Part shown: positions 8,904 to 18,375 of the stretch, piece by piece
Layout: each line of letters opens with the position of its first letter
Numbering within the stretch: position 1 is the first letter of the stretch
Assembly (NCBI GenBank): GCA_040754395.1
Contig: JBFMCL010000026.1
Location: forward strand, 1 to 39,725
DNA from: Nitrospirota bacterium
GTDB lineage: Bacteria; Nitrospirota; Thermodesulfovibrionia; Thermodesulfovibrionales; SM23-35
Direction: 5' to 3'
Length of the DNA stretch: 39,725 nucleotides
Translations under genes and position numbers: made by a program
Notes under the pieces: model-generated
What the model saw: the letters and a program-made list of their open reading frames with translations, nothing else
Told to the model about the DNA's origin: nothing
Database searches by the model: none

Positions 8904-10208
8904 TTGGGCATTCTCTCAAGCTTCCAGAACATATTCAAAATAGCAGAACTCAAGAGCAGGGTCTTGTTCACGCTTGCACTGCTTGCTGTGTACAGGATTG
9001 GTGCGCATATTCCGACTCCCGGTATCAACGGTGAAGAACTGAGCAAGTTCCTCAATGAAAAGGGCGGCGCACTCATGGGATTTTTTGATATGTTTTCGGG
9101 CGGAGCCTTATCCAAGGTTACTATTTTTGCACTGGGGATAATGCCCTATATAAGTGCGTCTATCATTCTTCAGCTGCTGACTGTTGTCATTCCCGCGCTC
9201 GGCAAACTTGCAAAAGAAGGTGAGGCGGGCAGAAAAAAGATTGTGAGGTATACCCGTTACGGAACCATTTTCATCAGTGCAATACAGTCTTTCGGAATCG
9301 CTGCGGGACTTGAAGGGATGGCAGGGGGAGTATTTGTACAGAACCCCGGATGGTCATTCAAGATTATGACCATGATAACCCTTACATCGGGCACGGCATT
9401 TATTATGTGGCTTGGAGAGCAGATTACCGAACGCGGTATCGGCAATGGGATCTCACTGATCATTTTTGCCGGAATAGTGGCACAGTTTCCTAGTGCAGTC
9501 ATCAGTACCATCAGATTGTTGCAGGCCGAAGAACTTTCCATATTTTTTGTGATTTTTCTTATAGTGATGATGGTGGTGGTAGTTGCTGCGATCATTTACA
9601 TGGAGAGGGGGCAACGGAAGATTCCCGTACAGTACGCCAAGCGGGTAGTCGGCCGCAAGGTATATGGCGGGCAATCTACGCACCTGCCTCTCAAGATTAA
9701 TACTGCAGGCGTGATACCGCCGATATTTGCATCTTCGATCATCATGTTCCCAGCGACTGTGGCAGGTTTTATCGCAGTGCCCTGGGTTCAGGCATTATCG
9801 AGACAGCTTTCGCCCGGCACAGTTCTCTATACGACCCTCTATGTGGGAATGATCTTCTTTTTTGCGTACTTTTATACGGCGATTATTTTTAACCCGGTCG
9901 ATATCGCAGATAATCTGAAAAAATACGGTGGATATATACCGGGGATCAGGCCGGGACAGAAAACATCAGAATATATATATAAGGTGCTTTCCCGTTTAAC
10001 ATTTGTCGGTGCGTTTTACCTTGCGACTGTCTGTATTATTCCTGAAATCCTGATCGGCAGATTCAACGTCCCTTTCTATTTCGGAGGGACCTCTCTCCTC
10101 ATTGCGGTCGGGGTTTCCCTTGATACGGTATCCCAGATAGAATCTCATCTGGTCACCCGTTCATATGAAGGTTTTCTCAAGAAAGGGAGAATCAGGGGAA
10201 GAAAATAA
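8904..10208 (+). CDS. secY: Protein translocase subunit SecY
   Basis: 434 residues, ten predicted membrane segments, with the SecY landmarks YRIGAHIPTPGI (TM1), the FDMFSGGALSKVTIFALGIM plug region, and NPVDIADNLKKYGGYIPGIR in the large cytosolic loop. SecY is the pore of the Sec translocon in the inner membrane. The start is TTG, 5 bases after the rplO stop, with no strong Shine-Dalgarno, so coupling to rplO is likely. The C-terminal tail ends GRIRGRK. Confidence 0.98.
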   Translation: MGILSSFQNIFKIAELKSRVLFTLALLAVYRIGAHIPTPGINGEELSKFLNEKGGALMGFFDMFSGGALSKVTIFALGIMPYISASIILQLLTVVIPALGKLAKEGEAGRKKIVRYTRYGTIFISAIQSFGIAAGLEGMAGGVFVQNPGWSFKIMTMITLTSGTAFIMWLGEQITERGIGNGISLIIFAGIVAQFPSAVISTIRLLQAEELSIFFVIFLIVMMVVVVAAIIYMERGQRKIPVQYAKRVVGRKVYGGQSTHLPLKINTAGVIPPIFASSIIMFPATVAGFIAVPWVQALSRQLSPGTVLYTTLYVGMIFFFAYFYTAIIFNPVDIADNLKKYGGYIPGIRPGQKTSEYIYKVLSRLTFVGAFYLATVCIIPEILIGRFNVPFYFGGTSLLIAVGVSLDTVSQIESHLVTRSYEGFLKKGRIRGRK

Positions 10209-10258
10209 CTGCAAGATATCGGGGAATGCAGAAGCAGGGATGCTGAAGACAAGGATAC

Positions 10259-11026
10259 ATGGTTATCTTGAAATCACCAGAAGAAATCGAAAAAATGTCC
10301 TTGTCATGTCTGATTGTCGCCAGGACGCTCGATTACTTGCGGGATAAGATAAAACCGGGTATTACAACGAGGACAATCGATCAGCTGGTGGAAAGCTTTA
10401 TCAGGGATCATGAGGCACTTCCGGCGTTTAAGGGTTACAGGGGATACCCTGCAAGCATATGCGCGTCTGTGAATGAAGAGATCATCCATGGGATACCGAA
10501 CAACAGGGAGCTTGAAGACGGGGATATCCTGGGTATTGATCTGGGTGTGTACAAAGACGGGTTTTATGGAGATGCCGCTTTTACGTTCCCGATAGGTGAA
10601 ATAGACCAGGAGGCAGAAAGGCTGCTCAGGGTGACTGAAGAGTCGCTGTATCTGGGGATAGAGAATGCGCGGGCAGGGAAGAGAGTCTCTGACATATCGC
10701 ATTCCATCCAGACGCATATAGAGTCCAATGGGTTTTCGGTTGTGAGGGCATTTGTCGGACACGGCATAGGCAGAAACCTTCACGAGGATCCTCAGATCCC
10801 GAACTTCGGTCTGCCTGGACGGGGAGCGCGGCTTCAGCCGGGCATGACCCTAGCGATTGAACCAATGGTGAACGAGGGAGGGCATGAGGTGGTGATACTT
10901 GAAGATGGCTGGACAGCAGTAACCATGGACGGCAGGCGGTCTGCACATTTCGAGCATACGGTTCTTGTGACTGCTGATAAGCCGGTAATCTTGACTAAAA
11001 CCAATGAAAAAGATTATATTATTTAG
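10259..11026 (+). CDS. map: Methionine aminopeptidase, type I
   Basis: 255 residues. Removes the N-terminal methionine from nascent proteins using a di-metal centre. The five metal ligands are all visible by correspondence with E. coli MAP: D94, D105, H168, E201, E232; H77 and H175 fill the substrate-side histidine positions. ATG with AAGGA close upstream (only 3 bases of spacing). It follows secY after 50 bases. The adk gene often found between them is absent. Confidence 0.98.
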   Translation: MVILKSPEEIEKMSLSCLIVARTLDYLRDKIKPGITTRTIDQLVESFIRDHEALPAFKGYRGYPASICASVNEEIIHGIPNNRELEDGDILGIDLGVYKDGFYGDAAFTFPIGEIDQEAERLLRVTEESLYLGIENARAGKRVSDISHSIQTHIESNGFSVVRAFVGHGIGRNLHEDPQIPNFGLPGRGARLQPGMTLAIEPMVNEGGHEVVILEDGWTAVTMDGRRSAHFEHTVLVTADKPVILTKTNEKDYII

Positions 11027-11029
11027 CTA

Positions 11030-11248
11030 ATGCCAAAAGAAGATAATATAGAGGTCGAAGGGAAAATAATAGAAACGCTGCCAAACGCGATGTTCAAGGT
11101 TGAACTCGAAAATGGTCAGGTTATTCTTGCGTATGTATCGGGGAAGATGAGAATGCATTTTATTAAAATTCTTCCGGGGGACAGAGTAACTGTTGAACTC
11201 TCCCCGTATGACCTTACTAAGGGAAGAATAACTTACCGGTTTAAATGA
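11030..11248 (+). CDS. infA: Translation initiation factor IF-1
   Basis: 72 residues, the exact family length. A single S1-like OB fold: [20 protein letters not shown], then [16 protein letters not shown] and [22 protein letters not shown]-1 occupies the 30S A site during initiation. It begins 3 bases after the map stop. The usual order map-infA-rpmJ-rpsM is kept. Confidence 0.98.
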   Translation: MPKEDNIEVEGKIIETLPNAMFKVELENGQVILAYVSGKMRMHFIKILPGDRVTVELSPYDLTKGRITYRFK

Positions 11249-11268
11249 TTCTGCAAAGGGGTTGAATA

Positions 11269-11382
11269 ATGAAAGTACGTTCTTCTGTGAGAACCATATG
11301 TGCTAAGTGCAAGATAATAAAGAGAAAAGGTGCTATCCGGGTTATTTGCGAGAACCCGAGGCACAAGCAAAAACAGGGATAA
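11269..11382 (+). CDS. rpmJ: 50S ribosomal protein L36 (bL36), zinc type
   Basis: 37 residues: starts [17 protein letters not shown] and ends [10 protein letters not shown]. The zinc ligands C11, C14, C27 and H32 are intact, so this is the zinc-binding form. The ATG is at 11269, 20 bases after infA, with AAAGGGG upstream. L36 is a small protein of the 50S subunit near the GTPase-associated region. Confidence 0.97.
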   Translation: MKVRSSVRTICAKCKIIKRKGAIRVICENPRHKQKQG

Positions 11383-11424
11383 GCTTTGTGCTGATATTCT
11401 CTAATCCAATCCAGGGGGTATAAA

Positions 11425-11799
11425 TTGGCGAGAATTGCTGGCGTTGATTTGCCGAAAAACGAGCGAATCGAGATAGGTTTGACAAGAATTTTCGGAATCG
11501 GAAGATCTCTTTCACAGAAAATACTTGATGAGACGAAGATCAACCTGAATACCAGGGTAAAAGATCTGACCAATGAAGAGATTGTCAAAATAAGGAGTGT
11601 GCTGGAAAGAGATTACCGGGTTGAAGGTGATCTCAGGCGTGACATCGCAATGAACGTAAAAAGACTTACAGATATCGGCAGTTACAGGGGGATGAGACAC
11701 CGGTCTGGTCTTCCGTTACGCGGCCAGAGGACAAAAACAAATGCACGAACCCGAAAAGGCCCGAGAAAAGCGGTAATGGGTAAGAAGAAAGAGGCGTAG
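11425..11799 (+). CDS. rpsM: 30S ribosomal protein S13 (uS13)
   Basis: 124 residues. Family start [19 protein letters not shown], helix-two-turn-helix core, and the basic C-terminal tail [18 protein letters not shown] that reaches toward P-site tRNA. The start is TTG after CAGGGGG. S13 forms intersubunit bridges with L5 in the 30S head. It opens the alpha-operon segment. Confidence 0.98.
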   Translation: MARIAGVDLPKNERIEIGLTRIFGIGRSLSQKILDETKINLNTRVKDLTNEEIVKIRSVLERDYRVEGDLRRDIAMNVKRLTDIGSYRGMRHRSGLPLRGQRTKTNARTRKGPRKAVMGKKKEA

Positions 11800-11803
11800 G
11801 AGA

Positions 11804-12190
11804 ATGGCACAGAGGAAAAAGGGAGCAAAAAAGGAAAAAAAGAACATCGCATATGGAGCAGCACATATCCAGGCTACTTTTAACAATACTATCGTGACGA
11901 TAACTGATCCGAGCGGCGGTGTAATAACCTGGGCAAGCGCCGGAAACCTGGGATTCAAGGGGTCAAGAAAAGGCACTCCTTATGCAGCCCAGATGGCTGC
12001 ATCAGCAGCGGCACGGAAAGCGATTGATTTTGGGATGAAGCAGGTCGATATCTTTGTGAAGGGGCCAGGCGCCGGAAGGGAGTCTGCGATACGCGCCCTC
12101 CAGGCAGCCGGGCTTGAGATAAATCTCATTAAAGATGTGACCCCTGTTCCTCACAACGGGTGCAGGCCGCCTAAGAGGAGGAGGGTATAG
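11804..12190 (+). CDS. rpsK: 30S ribosomal protein S11 (uS11)
   Basis: 128 residues. The conserved core [20 protein letters not shown] follows a lysine-rich tail, and the protein ends with the near-invariant [14 protein letters not shown]11 lies in the 30S platform close to the mRNA exit and the E site. The ATG is 5 bases after rpsM, with TAGGAG upstream. One base separates it from rpsD. Confidence 0.98.
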   Translation: MAQRKKGAKKEKKNIAYGAAHIQATFNNTIVTITDPSGGVITWASAGNLGFKGSRKGTPYAAQMAASAAARKAIDFGMKQVDIFVKGPGAGRESAIRALQAAGLEINLIKDVTPVPHNGCRPPKRRRV

Positions 12191-12191
12191 C

Positions 12192-12818
12192 ATGGCAAGA
12201 TATATCGGAGCATTATGCAGGATCTGTCGCAGGGAAGGAGAAAAACTGTTCCTTAAAGGCGACAGGTGTCATACAGAGAAATGTGCTGTGGAGAGAAGAA
12301 AATATCCTCCGGGACAGCATGGGCAGGGATTCAGGAAACTGTCTGATTACGGGATTCAGCTTAGGGAAAAACAGAAGGTAAGGAAGATATACGGCCTCCT
12401 TGAAAAACAGTTCAGAAAATACTTCTATGAGGCAGAAAGAAAGAAAGGCGTTACCGGTGAAGTTCTTCTTCAGCTTGTCGAAAGCCGCCTTGATACCATG
12501 GTATTCCGCATGGGTTTTGCACCGAACAGGCGCAGGGCGAGACAGATTGTGCGGCATGGACATATTGTGGTAAACGGAAGGGAAGTCAATCTTCCTTCCT
12601 ATGCAGTGAAGCCCGGCGACATGGTTCAGGTGAAGGAGACCAGCAGGGAGATGCCGGAAATCGCAGACAGTATCGCAAAGAGTGAACACAGGGGACTCCC
12701 TGGATGGGTTGAAGTAGACGGGACAAACTTTACCGGAAAGGTTGCCCATATTCCTTCCCGTGACGAAATACAGCTTCCTGTTCAGGAACAGCTCATAGTA
12801 GAGCTCTATTCCAAATAG
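12192..12818 (+). CDS. rpsD: 30S ribosomal protein S4 (uS4), zinc type
   Basis: 208 residues. The N-terminal zinc knuckle C9-x2-C12...C26-x4-C31 is intact. An S4 RNA-binding domain follows at about residues 95-160 (ESRLDTMVFRMGFAPNRRRA, then RQIVRHGHIVVNG). S4 starts 16S rRNA folding and in E. coli represses the alpha operon. GGAGGAGG lies just upstream, inside the rpsK end. Confidence 0.98.
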   Translation: MARYIGALCRICRREGEKLFLKGDRCHTEKCAVERRKYPPGQHGQGFRKLSDYGIQLREKQKVRKIYGLLEKQFRKYFYEAERKKGVTGEVLLQLVESRLDTMVFRMGFAPNRRRARQIVRHGHIVVNGREVNLPSYAVKPGDMVQVKETSREMPEIADSIAKSEHRGLPGWVEVDGTNFTGKVAHIPSRDEIQLPVQEQLIVELYSK

Positions 12819-12837
12819 AAATAACGGAAAAAAACGG

Positions 12838-12880
12838 GAAATAAGGAATGCCAAAACCTGGAAAAATTCTTATTTCTTTT
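12838..12880 (+). promoter_or_regulatory. Possible hairpin or attenuator before rpoA
   Basis: The 89-base gap between rpsD and rpoA holds an inverted repeat, GAAATAAG (12838-12845) with CTTATTTC (12869-12876), followed by TTTT. The 23-base loop and weak A-T stem make it a poor terminator at best, but its position could tune rpoA expression relative to the ribosomal genes. The pairing is seen; any regulatory role is conjecture. Confidence 0.3.
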
Positions 12881-12907
12881 ATAAATTAACGATGCATAGG
12901 AGGCCTT

Positions 12908-13960
12908 ATGGACCTTAGAAAAATAGGCTTTCAGCTACCTGATTCGATCAGGTTTGATGAAGAAACGCTGACCGATATGTATGGCAAACTTGTAGCTGAG
13001 CCTTTAGAGCGTGGCTTTGGTACCACGCTGGGCAACTCGCTCAGGAGGATAATGCTTTCCTCAATTGAAGGAGCTGCAGTGACGGCAGTGAAAATTCCGA
13101 GCGCACTTCACGAGTTTTCTACAATAAAGGGAGTTAAGGAGGATGTTGTTGATATTATCCTCAATATCAAGAAACTCAGGTTCAAGCTGTATTCAAACGG
13201 GACAAAGATCGCAACAATAAAGGCAAAGGGACCCAAGAGCATAACCGGAGGAGATATCCAGGGTGACGCGTCTTTCGATCTCCTCAATCCGGAGCAGTTG
13301 ATTGCGACACTGGATAAGGATTTTCCTTTCGAGGCTGAGATGTACATCAAGAAAGGCAGAGGCTATGTCCCTGCAGAATTCAACAAGGAAGACGACATTC
13401 CGCTTAACATGGTTGCGGTTGATTCTGTTTTTACCCCTATCCAGAAGGTGAATTTTACTGTTGAAAAGGCGAGAGTAGGAAGGGCAACAGACTATGACAG
13501 GCTGATTATGGAGATATGGACAGACGGCAGCATTACCCCTGAAAAGTCAGTTTCGCAGGCTGCCTCCATACTGATGGAGCACCTTTCCCTGTTCGTGCTG
13601 GAAACGGATGATTTTGAGGCGGACGATGTCTTTGTGGAGCAGGGGGATCTGATCAATGATATGAATGAAGAGCCGGTGTTCAACAGCAATCTCCTGAAAA
13701 GCGTTGAAGAACTCGAACTGTCTGTCAGATCATACAACTGTTTAAAGAATGCGAATATCAAGACTATTGCTGACCTGGTGCAGAAGACCGAGCAGGAAAT
13801 GCTCAGAACCAAGAATTTCGGACGCAAGTCCCTTAACGAGATAAAAGAGATACTGATCGGGATGGGGCTCCGCCTCGGTATGAGGGTTGATTTTGAGGCG
13901 CTCAGCAGGGAAGCGGCGTTACAGAGCGGAGGGATTGAACAAGATGCGACACAGAGTTGA
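12908..13960 (+). CDS. rpoA: RNA polymerase subunit alpha
   Basis: 350 residues. The N-terminal assembly domain contains EPLERGFGTTLGNSLRRIML; the C-terminal domain, from about residue 265, has the helix-hairpin-helix ELELSVRSYNCLKNANIKTI and KNFGRKSLNEIKEIL that contacts UP-element DNA and activators. ATG preceded by TAGGAGG. It overlaps rplQ by 17 bases. Somewhat longer than E. coli alpha (329), mainly at the C-terminal tail. Confidence 0.98.
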   Translation: MDLRKIGFQLPDSIRFDEETLTDMYGKLVAEPLERGFGTTLGNSLRRIMLSSIEGAAVTAVKIPSALHEFSTIKGVKEDVVDIILNIKKLRFKLYSNGTKIATIKAKGPKSITGGDIQGDASFDLLNPEQLIATLDKDFPFEAEMYIKKGRGYVPAEFNKEDDIPLNMVAVDSVFTPIQKVNFTVEKARVGRATDYDRLIMEIWTDGSITPEKSVSQAASILMEHLSLFVLETDDFEADDVFVEQGDLINDMNEEPVFNSNLLKSVEELELSVRSYNCLKNANIKTIADLVQKTEQEMLRTKNFGRKSLNEIKEILIGMGLRLGMRVDFEALSREAALQSGGIEQDATQS

Positions 13961-14360
13961 CGGAAGATCATTTGGGAGGTCTGCAAACCAGAGGAAATCG
14001 CTTCTGAGAGGGCTGGTGAACTCCCTTCTGGAACATGAAAGAATCGAGACCACAGTTGCGAAGGCTAAGGCAATAAAGGGAATTGCAGAGAAGATGGTTA
14101 CGCTCGGCGTGAAGGGTGATCTGCATGCAAAGAGACTTGCGTTTTCCTATCTTTCGAACAGGTCGGTAGTTGCGAAACTTTTCAGTGAGATTGCCCCGAG
14201 GTTTTCAGGGAGGAATGGCGGTTATCTGAGGATCATACAGACAAGAAACAGGCTGAATGATTCGGCTCCGATGGCTGTGCTTGAGTTTGTTGACTACAAA
14301 GAACCGGAAAAGAAGAAGGAAATAAAATCAGAAAAAAAAGAGCAGCAAAAGACCAGCTGA
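13944..14360 (+). CDS. rplQ: 50S ribosomal protein L17 (bL17)
   Basis: 138 residues from the ATG at 13944, inside the end of rpoA. It starts MRHRVDGRSFGRSANQRK, the diagnostic L17 pattern, and contains NSLLEHERIETTVAKAKAIK. The last 25 residues form a lysine/glutamate-rich tail (EPEKKKEIKSEKKEQQKTS) beyond the usual fold. Last gene of the ribosomal cluster; a strong terminator follows. Confidence 0.97.
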   Translation: MRHRVDGRSFGRSANQRKSLLRGLVNSLLEHERIETTVAKAKAIKGIAEKMVTLGVKGDLHAKRLAFSYLSNRSVVAKLFSEIAPRFSGRNGGYLRIIQTRNRLNDSAPMAVLEFVDYKEPEKKKEIKSEKKEQQKTS

Positions 14361-14378
14361 ACGTTTCATCATAGCAAG

Positions 14379-14425
14379 AAAAAATGAGAAGCAGCAGGTA
14401 ACCCTGACTGCTTCTCATTTTTTTT
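14379..14425 (+). terminator. Intrinsic terminator of the ribosomal cluster
   Basis: A 14- to 16-base stem AAAAAATGAGAAGCAG (14379-14394) pairs with CTGCTTCTCATTTTTT (14408 onward) around a 13-base loop, and the 3' arm runs into a T-tract. The A-tract on the left also makes it usable from the opposite strand, but no - strand gene ends here. Seen directly. Confidence 0.9.
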
Positions 14426-14480
14426 GTCACGCTGCTGGCATGGAGGCATGAAATACTGTAGGATTTTCTCTCTGACATGA

Positions 14481-15476
<996 letters not shown>

Positions 15477-15512
15477 ACAACGGGATCAATCTTCCTTGTT
15501 CACCCTCTTGCA

Positions 15513-15860
15513 TCATACCTCAAACGCATCGATGATATGGTCAATTTCTTTTTTTCCGTCTCTGCTGAAAATGCTGATGACATCAAAGCGCGCGGGGGAT
15601 TCTCCCCCCTTTTTTTTCAGATAGAAAAGGGCAAGTTTTTTCATTTTATTCTTTTTCCGGGCATTCACTGCCTCAAACGGATGGCCGAAACTGTCGCTCG
15701 TCCTTGTCTTGACCTCAATGAAGACCAGGGTATTCCTGTCACGCGCAATGATGTCGATTTCTCCAAGCGGTGTTTTGAAGTTCTGTTCCAGTATCCGGTA
15801 CCCTTTTCCCTTCAGGAAACGCGCTGCCAGGAATTCACCGCGTGCGCCGAGTTCTTTCAC
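15513..15860 (-). CDS. yraN: YraN family (UPF0102) nuclease-fold protein
   Basis: 115 residues. The family core is complete: N-terminal GARGEFLAARFLKGKGYRIL, then GEIDIIARD and VFIEVKTRTS, i.e. the E-x-D-x-ExK pattern of the restriction-endonuclease-like fold. No enzymatic role is firmly established for YraN; genome neighbourhoods link it to DNA processing. It overlaps the upstream Toprim gene by 4 bases (ATGA on the - strand), so the two are co-transcribed. Convergent with galE. Confidence 0.93.
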   Translation of the reverse strand: MKELGARGEFLAARFLKGKGYRILEQNFKTPLGEIDIIARDRNTLVFIEVKTRTSDSFGHPFEAVNARKKNKMKKLALFYLKKKGGESPARFDVISIFSRDGKKEIDHIIDAFEV

Positions 15861-16324
15861 TGTATATCAGGCAGGTTCTCTATCGAAAAGTGGGGGAGAT
15901 GAGGGCTATCGTTTCCTTCGAGCTTCATGAGAAGCCTGGGAATTCCCTCGATATCCTTGATCTCTTTCTGGCAGAGCATCTTGAAAAGCTCCCTGAAAGA
16001 TGAGTATTCCTCCCAATGGCCTTTGAGATGATCCGACAGGGTTTTGTGCAGGTCTTCCCCCTTCCTGTCCCAGTCAGTGAGCAGGACGACCTTCGGGAAT
16101 TTATGGATGATATCGTCACAGAACTCATAGAGATTTTTCCCGTTATGAAGGGGAATGATGTCGCCGGCGAGCCCGAGACTCCTCAGCGCCATGGCGTCTT
16201 TCTTGCCCTCAACGATGACAGGGATGGCAGTGTTCACATCAAGAAGGTGCGCTATGACCTCTCTCAGTCTTTCTGCACGCTCCCGTTCAGCGGAAGTCGG
16301 AACATTCTTCTGAGTATTCAGCAT
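15857..16324 (-). CDS. Small stand-alone Toprim-domain protein
   Basis: 155 residues. A short Toprim domain is visible: the glutamate motif VIVEGKKDAMAL (E39) and the paired aspartates VVLLTDWDRKGED (D84, D86), which coordinate metal in primases, topoisomerases, OLD nucleases and RNase M5. The rest (helical N-terminus to about residue 30, C-terminal helix to 155) has no motif I recognise. RNase M5-like 5S rRNA processing or a DNA-linked role are both possible. It is the first gene of a two-gene unit with yraN. No Shine-Dalgarno; a TATGAT lies 11 bases upstream on the - strand. Confidence 0.8.
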   Translation of the reverse strand: MLNTQKNVPTSAERERAERLREVIAHLLDVNTAIPVIVEGKKDAMALRSLGLAGDIIPLHNGKNLYEFCDDIIHKFPKVVLLTDWDRKGEDLHKTLSDHLKGHWEEYSSFRELFKMLCQKEIKDIEGIPRLLMKLEGNDSPHLPHFSIENLPDIQ

Positions 16325-16370
16325 ATATCAGTTTAATCATACTAAATGCGGAAAGCATTTTACAAATCGA

Positions 16371-16401
16371 TTTACAAATAAACAAATTTTGTTGCTATAA
16401 T
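16371..16401 (+). promoter_or_regulatory. Candidate promoter for the pil cluster
   Basis: In the 162-base divergent gap before pilB, TTTACA (16371-16376) and a perfect TATAAT (16396-16401) are 19 bases apart. A second candidate nearer the gene has TTGACA at 16452-16457 but only a poor -10 (TATATC or TATCGT, 15-17 bases on). The first pilB lacks a visible Shine-Dalgarno, so a start very close to the ATG is also possible. The gap is strongly AT-rich. Confidence 0.4.
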
Positions 16402-16485
16402 AATTAAGGTTAATAGGTTTTTTACAATATATTTATTGCAAGAACACTGCATTGACATTCAGAAAACATTTATATATCGTTGAAT

Positions 16486-17004
16486 TATGGCGACTAAACT
16501 CGGGCAGCTGCTGGTAACGGCCAATATTGTGTCGGAGGATCAGCTTCGGGAGGCGATCAGTCTTCAGAAGCGTCAGGGCGGGCGGCTTGGAACGAACCTG
16601 GTGAAGCTGGGGTATGTGACCGAGGAGAAGCTTGTCGGTTTTCTGAGCAAGCAGTGGGGAGTGCCTGCAATAAACCTGTCTGACTACAAGATTGATGCCT
16701 CGATACTGAAGCTGATACCGGTAGAGATAGCGAGGAAATATCTGATCATCCCGGTGGCGAGGGTAGGTGCGACGCTGACGATCGCGATGGCAGACCCGTC
16801 GAACGTATTTGTGATAGACGATGTGAAGTTTATGACGGGATATAATGTTGAGGTAGTGGTGGCGAGCGAATCGTCGATCGTGAGTGCGATGTCGACGTAT
16901 TACAGGGGAGGCGGGGAAGCGCTGATCGCGACAAAGAAAGCGGCTGCGACGAAGACGATAGCGGCGAAGGACTATACGCTCGGTGATGAGGATCTGCAGG
17001 AAGA
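16486..17004 (+). repeat. Near-identical 519-bp tract, copy 1 (5' part of first pilB)
   Basis: Bases 16486-17004 match 18376-18894 at a constant offset of 1890 with one difference, a silent g/a at 16576/18466 in the CGTCAG/CGTCAA codons. The match begins at the base before the ATG and ends after codon 172, where both DNA and protein diverge at once. The sharp edges and silent-site identity point to recent gene conversion or duplication of the N-terminal module alone. Confidence 0.95.
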
Positions 17005-18295
17005 GACGTTCGGTGCAATGGAAGAAACGTATACAGTCGATGTCGAGGAATTCGACAGAGTTGTCGGTGAAGCCCTCGACGACGTTGAAATCGTAGAGGA
17101 AAGAGAAGACGAACTGGTAAGAGAAGTAGAGCGTCCGATCGTGAAGCTCGTCAACGGCATCCTGATAAATGCGATTAAAGAGAGGGCGAGCGATGTCCAT
17201 ATCGAGCCGTATGAAGCTTCTCTGAGAGTCAGGCAGCGTGTTGATGGTGTAATGTATACCGTCATGAATCTTCCTGTACAGATAAAGAATGCCGTCACCT
17301 CAAGGATGAAGATCATGGCAAATCTCGATATTGCCGAGAGAAGGCTGCCGCAGGATGGCAGGATTAAGCTCAAACTCGGCAAGAAGAGAGAGATCGATTT
17401 CCGTGTCTCGACAGTACCATGCCTGTTCGGGGAGAGGACTGTGCTGAGACTCCTCGATAAGTCAAACCTCCAGGTAGACCTCACCAAGCTCGGTTTTGAG
17501 GAGGAGAATCTCAAGGAGTTCATGGAAGCGCTCGAAAAGCCTTACGGGATGTTGCTGGTGACCGGGCCGACAGGCAGCGGCAAGACGACAACACTTTATT
17601 CAGCACTCAATTACCTGAACAAGATTGGTGTCAATATCTCGACCGCAGAGGACCCGGTCGAGTATAACTTTTTAGGGATAAACCAGGTGCATGTGAAGGA
17701 AGACATCGGGCTTACCTTTGCTGCCGCGCTGCGTTCTTTTTTGAGACAGGATCCTGATATCATCATGGTCGGGGAGATCCGTGACTTCGAAACCGCTGAA
17801 ATTGCCGTAAAAGCAGCCCTTACCGGCCATCTCGTGTTGAGCACCCTGCATACCAATGATGCCCCCAGCACCATCAGCAGGCTGCTGAACATGGGGATTG
17901 AGCCGTTCCTGGTGTCGGCATCTGTCATTCTCATCGCTTCCCAGAGGCTGACAAGGGTGATCTGCTCCTCCTGCAAGGAAGAGGAAAAAGTTCCGATTCC
18001 CGGACTTGTGCAGCTCGGATTCTCGGAAGAGGAAGTGGAGACCGTCAAATGTTACAGGGGCAAGGGGTGTTCACAGTGCAATAACAGCGGGTACAGGGGC
18101 AGAATAGCCCTCTATGAGGTCATGATGCTCAAAGAAGAGCTCAAGGAGATGGTACTCGAAGGGGCATCCGCAGACGAATTGAAGAAGACCGCTGTCAGAC
18201 TCGGCATGAGGACCCTGAGGATGAGCGGTCTTTCCAAAATAAAAAGCGGTATCACCACGGTTGAAGAGATTGTAAGGGTGACATTCGGAGATTAG
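16487..18295 (+). CDS. pilB: Type IV pilus extension ATPase PilB, copy 1
   Basis: 602 residues. Cytoplasmic hexameric motor that powers pilus assembly. An N-terminal MshEN/GSPII_E-like domain (about 1-150) is followed by a variable acidic linker (165-215), the PAS-like N2 domain (216-325) and the ATPase: Walker A GPTGSGKTT (360-368), Asp box TAEDPVEY (386-393), Walker B IIMVGEIRD (425-433), His box STLHTND (452-458). The zinc tetracysteine is C493, C496, C528, C531. No Shine-Dalgarno is seen before the ATG. It heads a pilB-pilB-pilT-pilC-pilS-pilR run; the first 172 codons are almost identical to those of the next gene. Confidence 0.95.
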   Translation: MATKLGQLLVTANIVSEDQLREAISLQKRQGGRLGTNLVKLGYVTEEKLVGFLSKQWGVPAINLSDYKIDASILKLIPVEIARKYLIIPVARVGATLTIAMADPSNVFVIDDVKFMTGYNVEVVVASESSIVSAMSTYYRGGGEALIATKKAAATKTIAAKDYTLGDEDLQEETFGAMEETYTVDVEEFDRVVGEALDDVEIVEEREDELVREVERPIVKLVNGILINAIKERASDVHIEPYEASLRVRQRVDGVMYTVMNLPVQIKNAVTSRMKIMANLDIAERRLPQDGRIKLKLGKKREIDFRVSTVPCLFGERTVLRLLDKSNLQVDLTKLGFEEENLKEFMEALEKPYGMLLVTGPTGSGKTTTLYSALNYLNKIGVNISTAEDPVEYNFLGINQVHVKEDIGLTFAAALRSFLRQDPDIIMVGEIRDFETAEIAVKAALTGHLVLSTLHTNDAPSTISRLLNMGIEPFLVSASVILIASQRLTRVICSSCKEEEKVPIPGLVQLGFSEEEVETVKCYRGKGCSQCNNSGYRGRIALYEVMMLKEELKEMVLEGASADELKKTAVRLGMRTLRMSGLSKIKSGITTVEEIVRVTFGD

Positions 18296-18375
18296 CCAAT
18301 CGGGTGTTTATCTGGAGAAACGGGTTGCATTGCGTGCAGACCTGCGGATGATAGGGGTTAATCAGGAAAAAACAG

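Noticed and set aside
16433-17200. 255-residue - strand open frame antisense to the first pilB (and its twin at 18362-19090)
   Set aside because: It mirrors the pilB coding strand, has low-complexity R/H/Y-rich composition and no ribosome site, and recurs only because the pilB 5' tract is duplicated.
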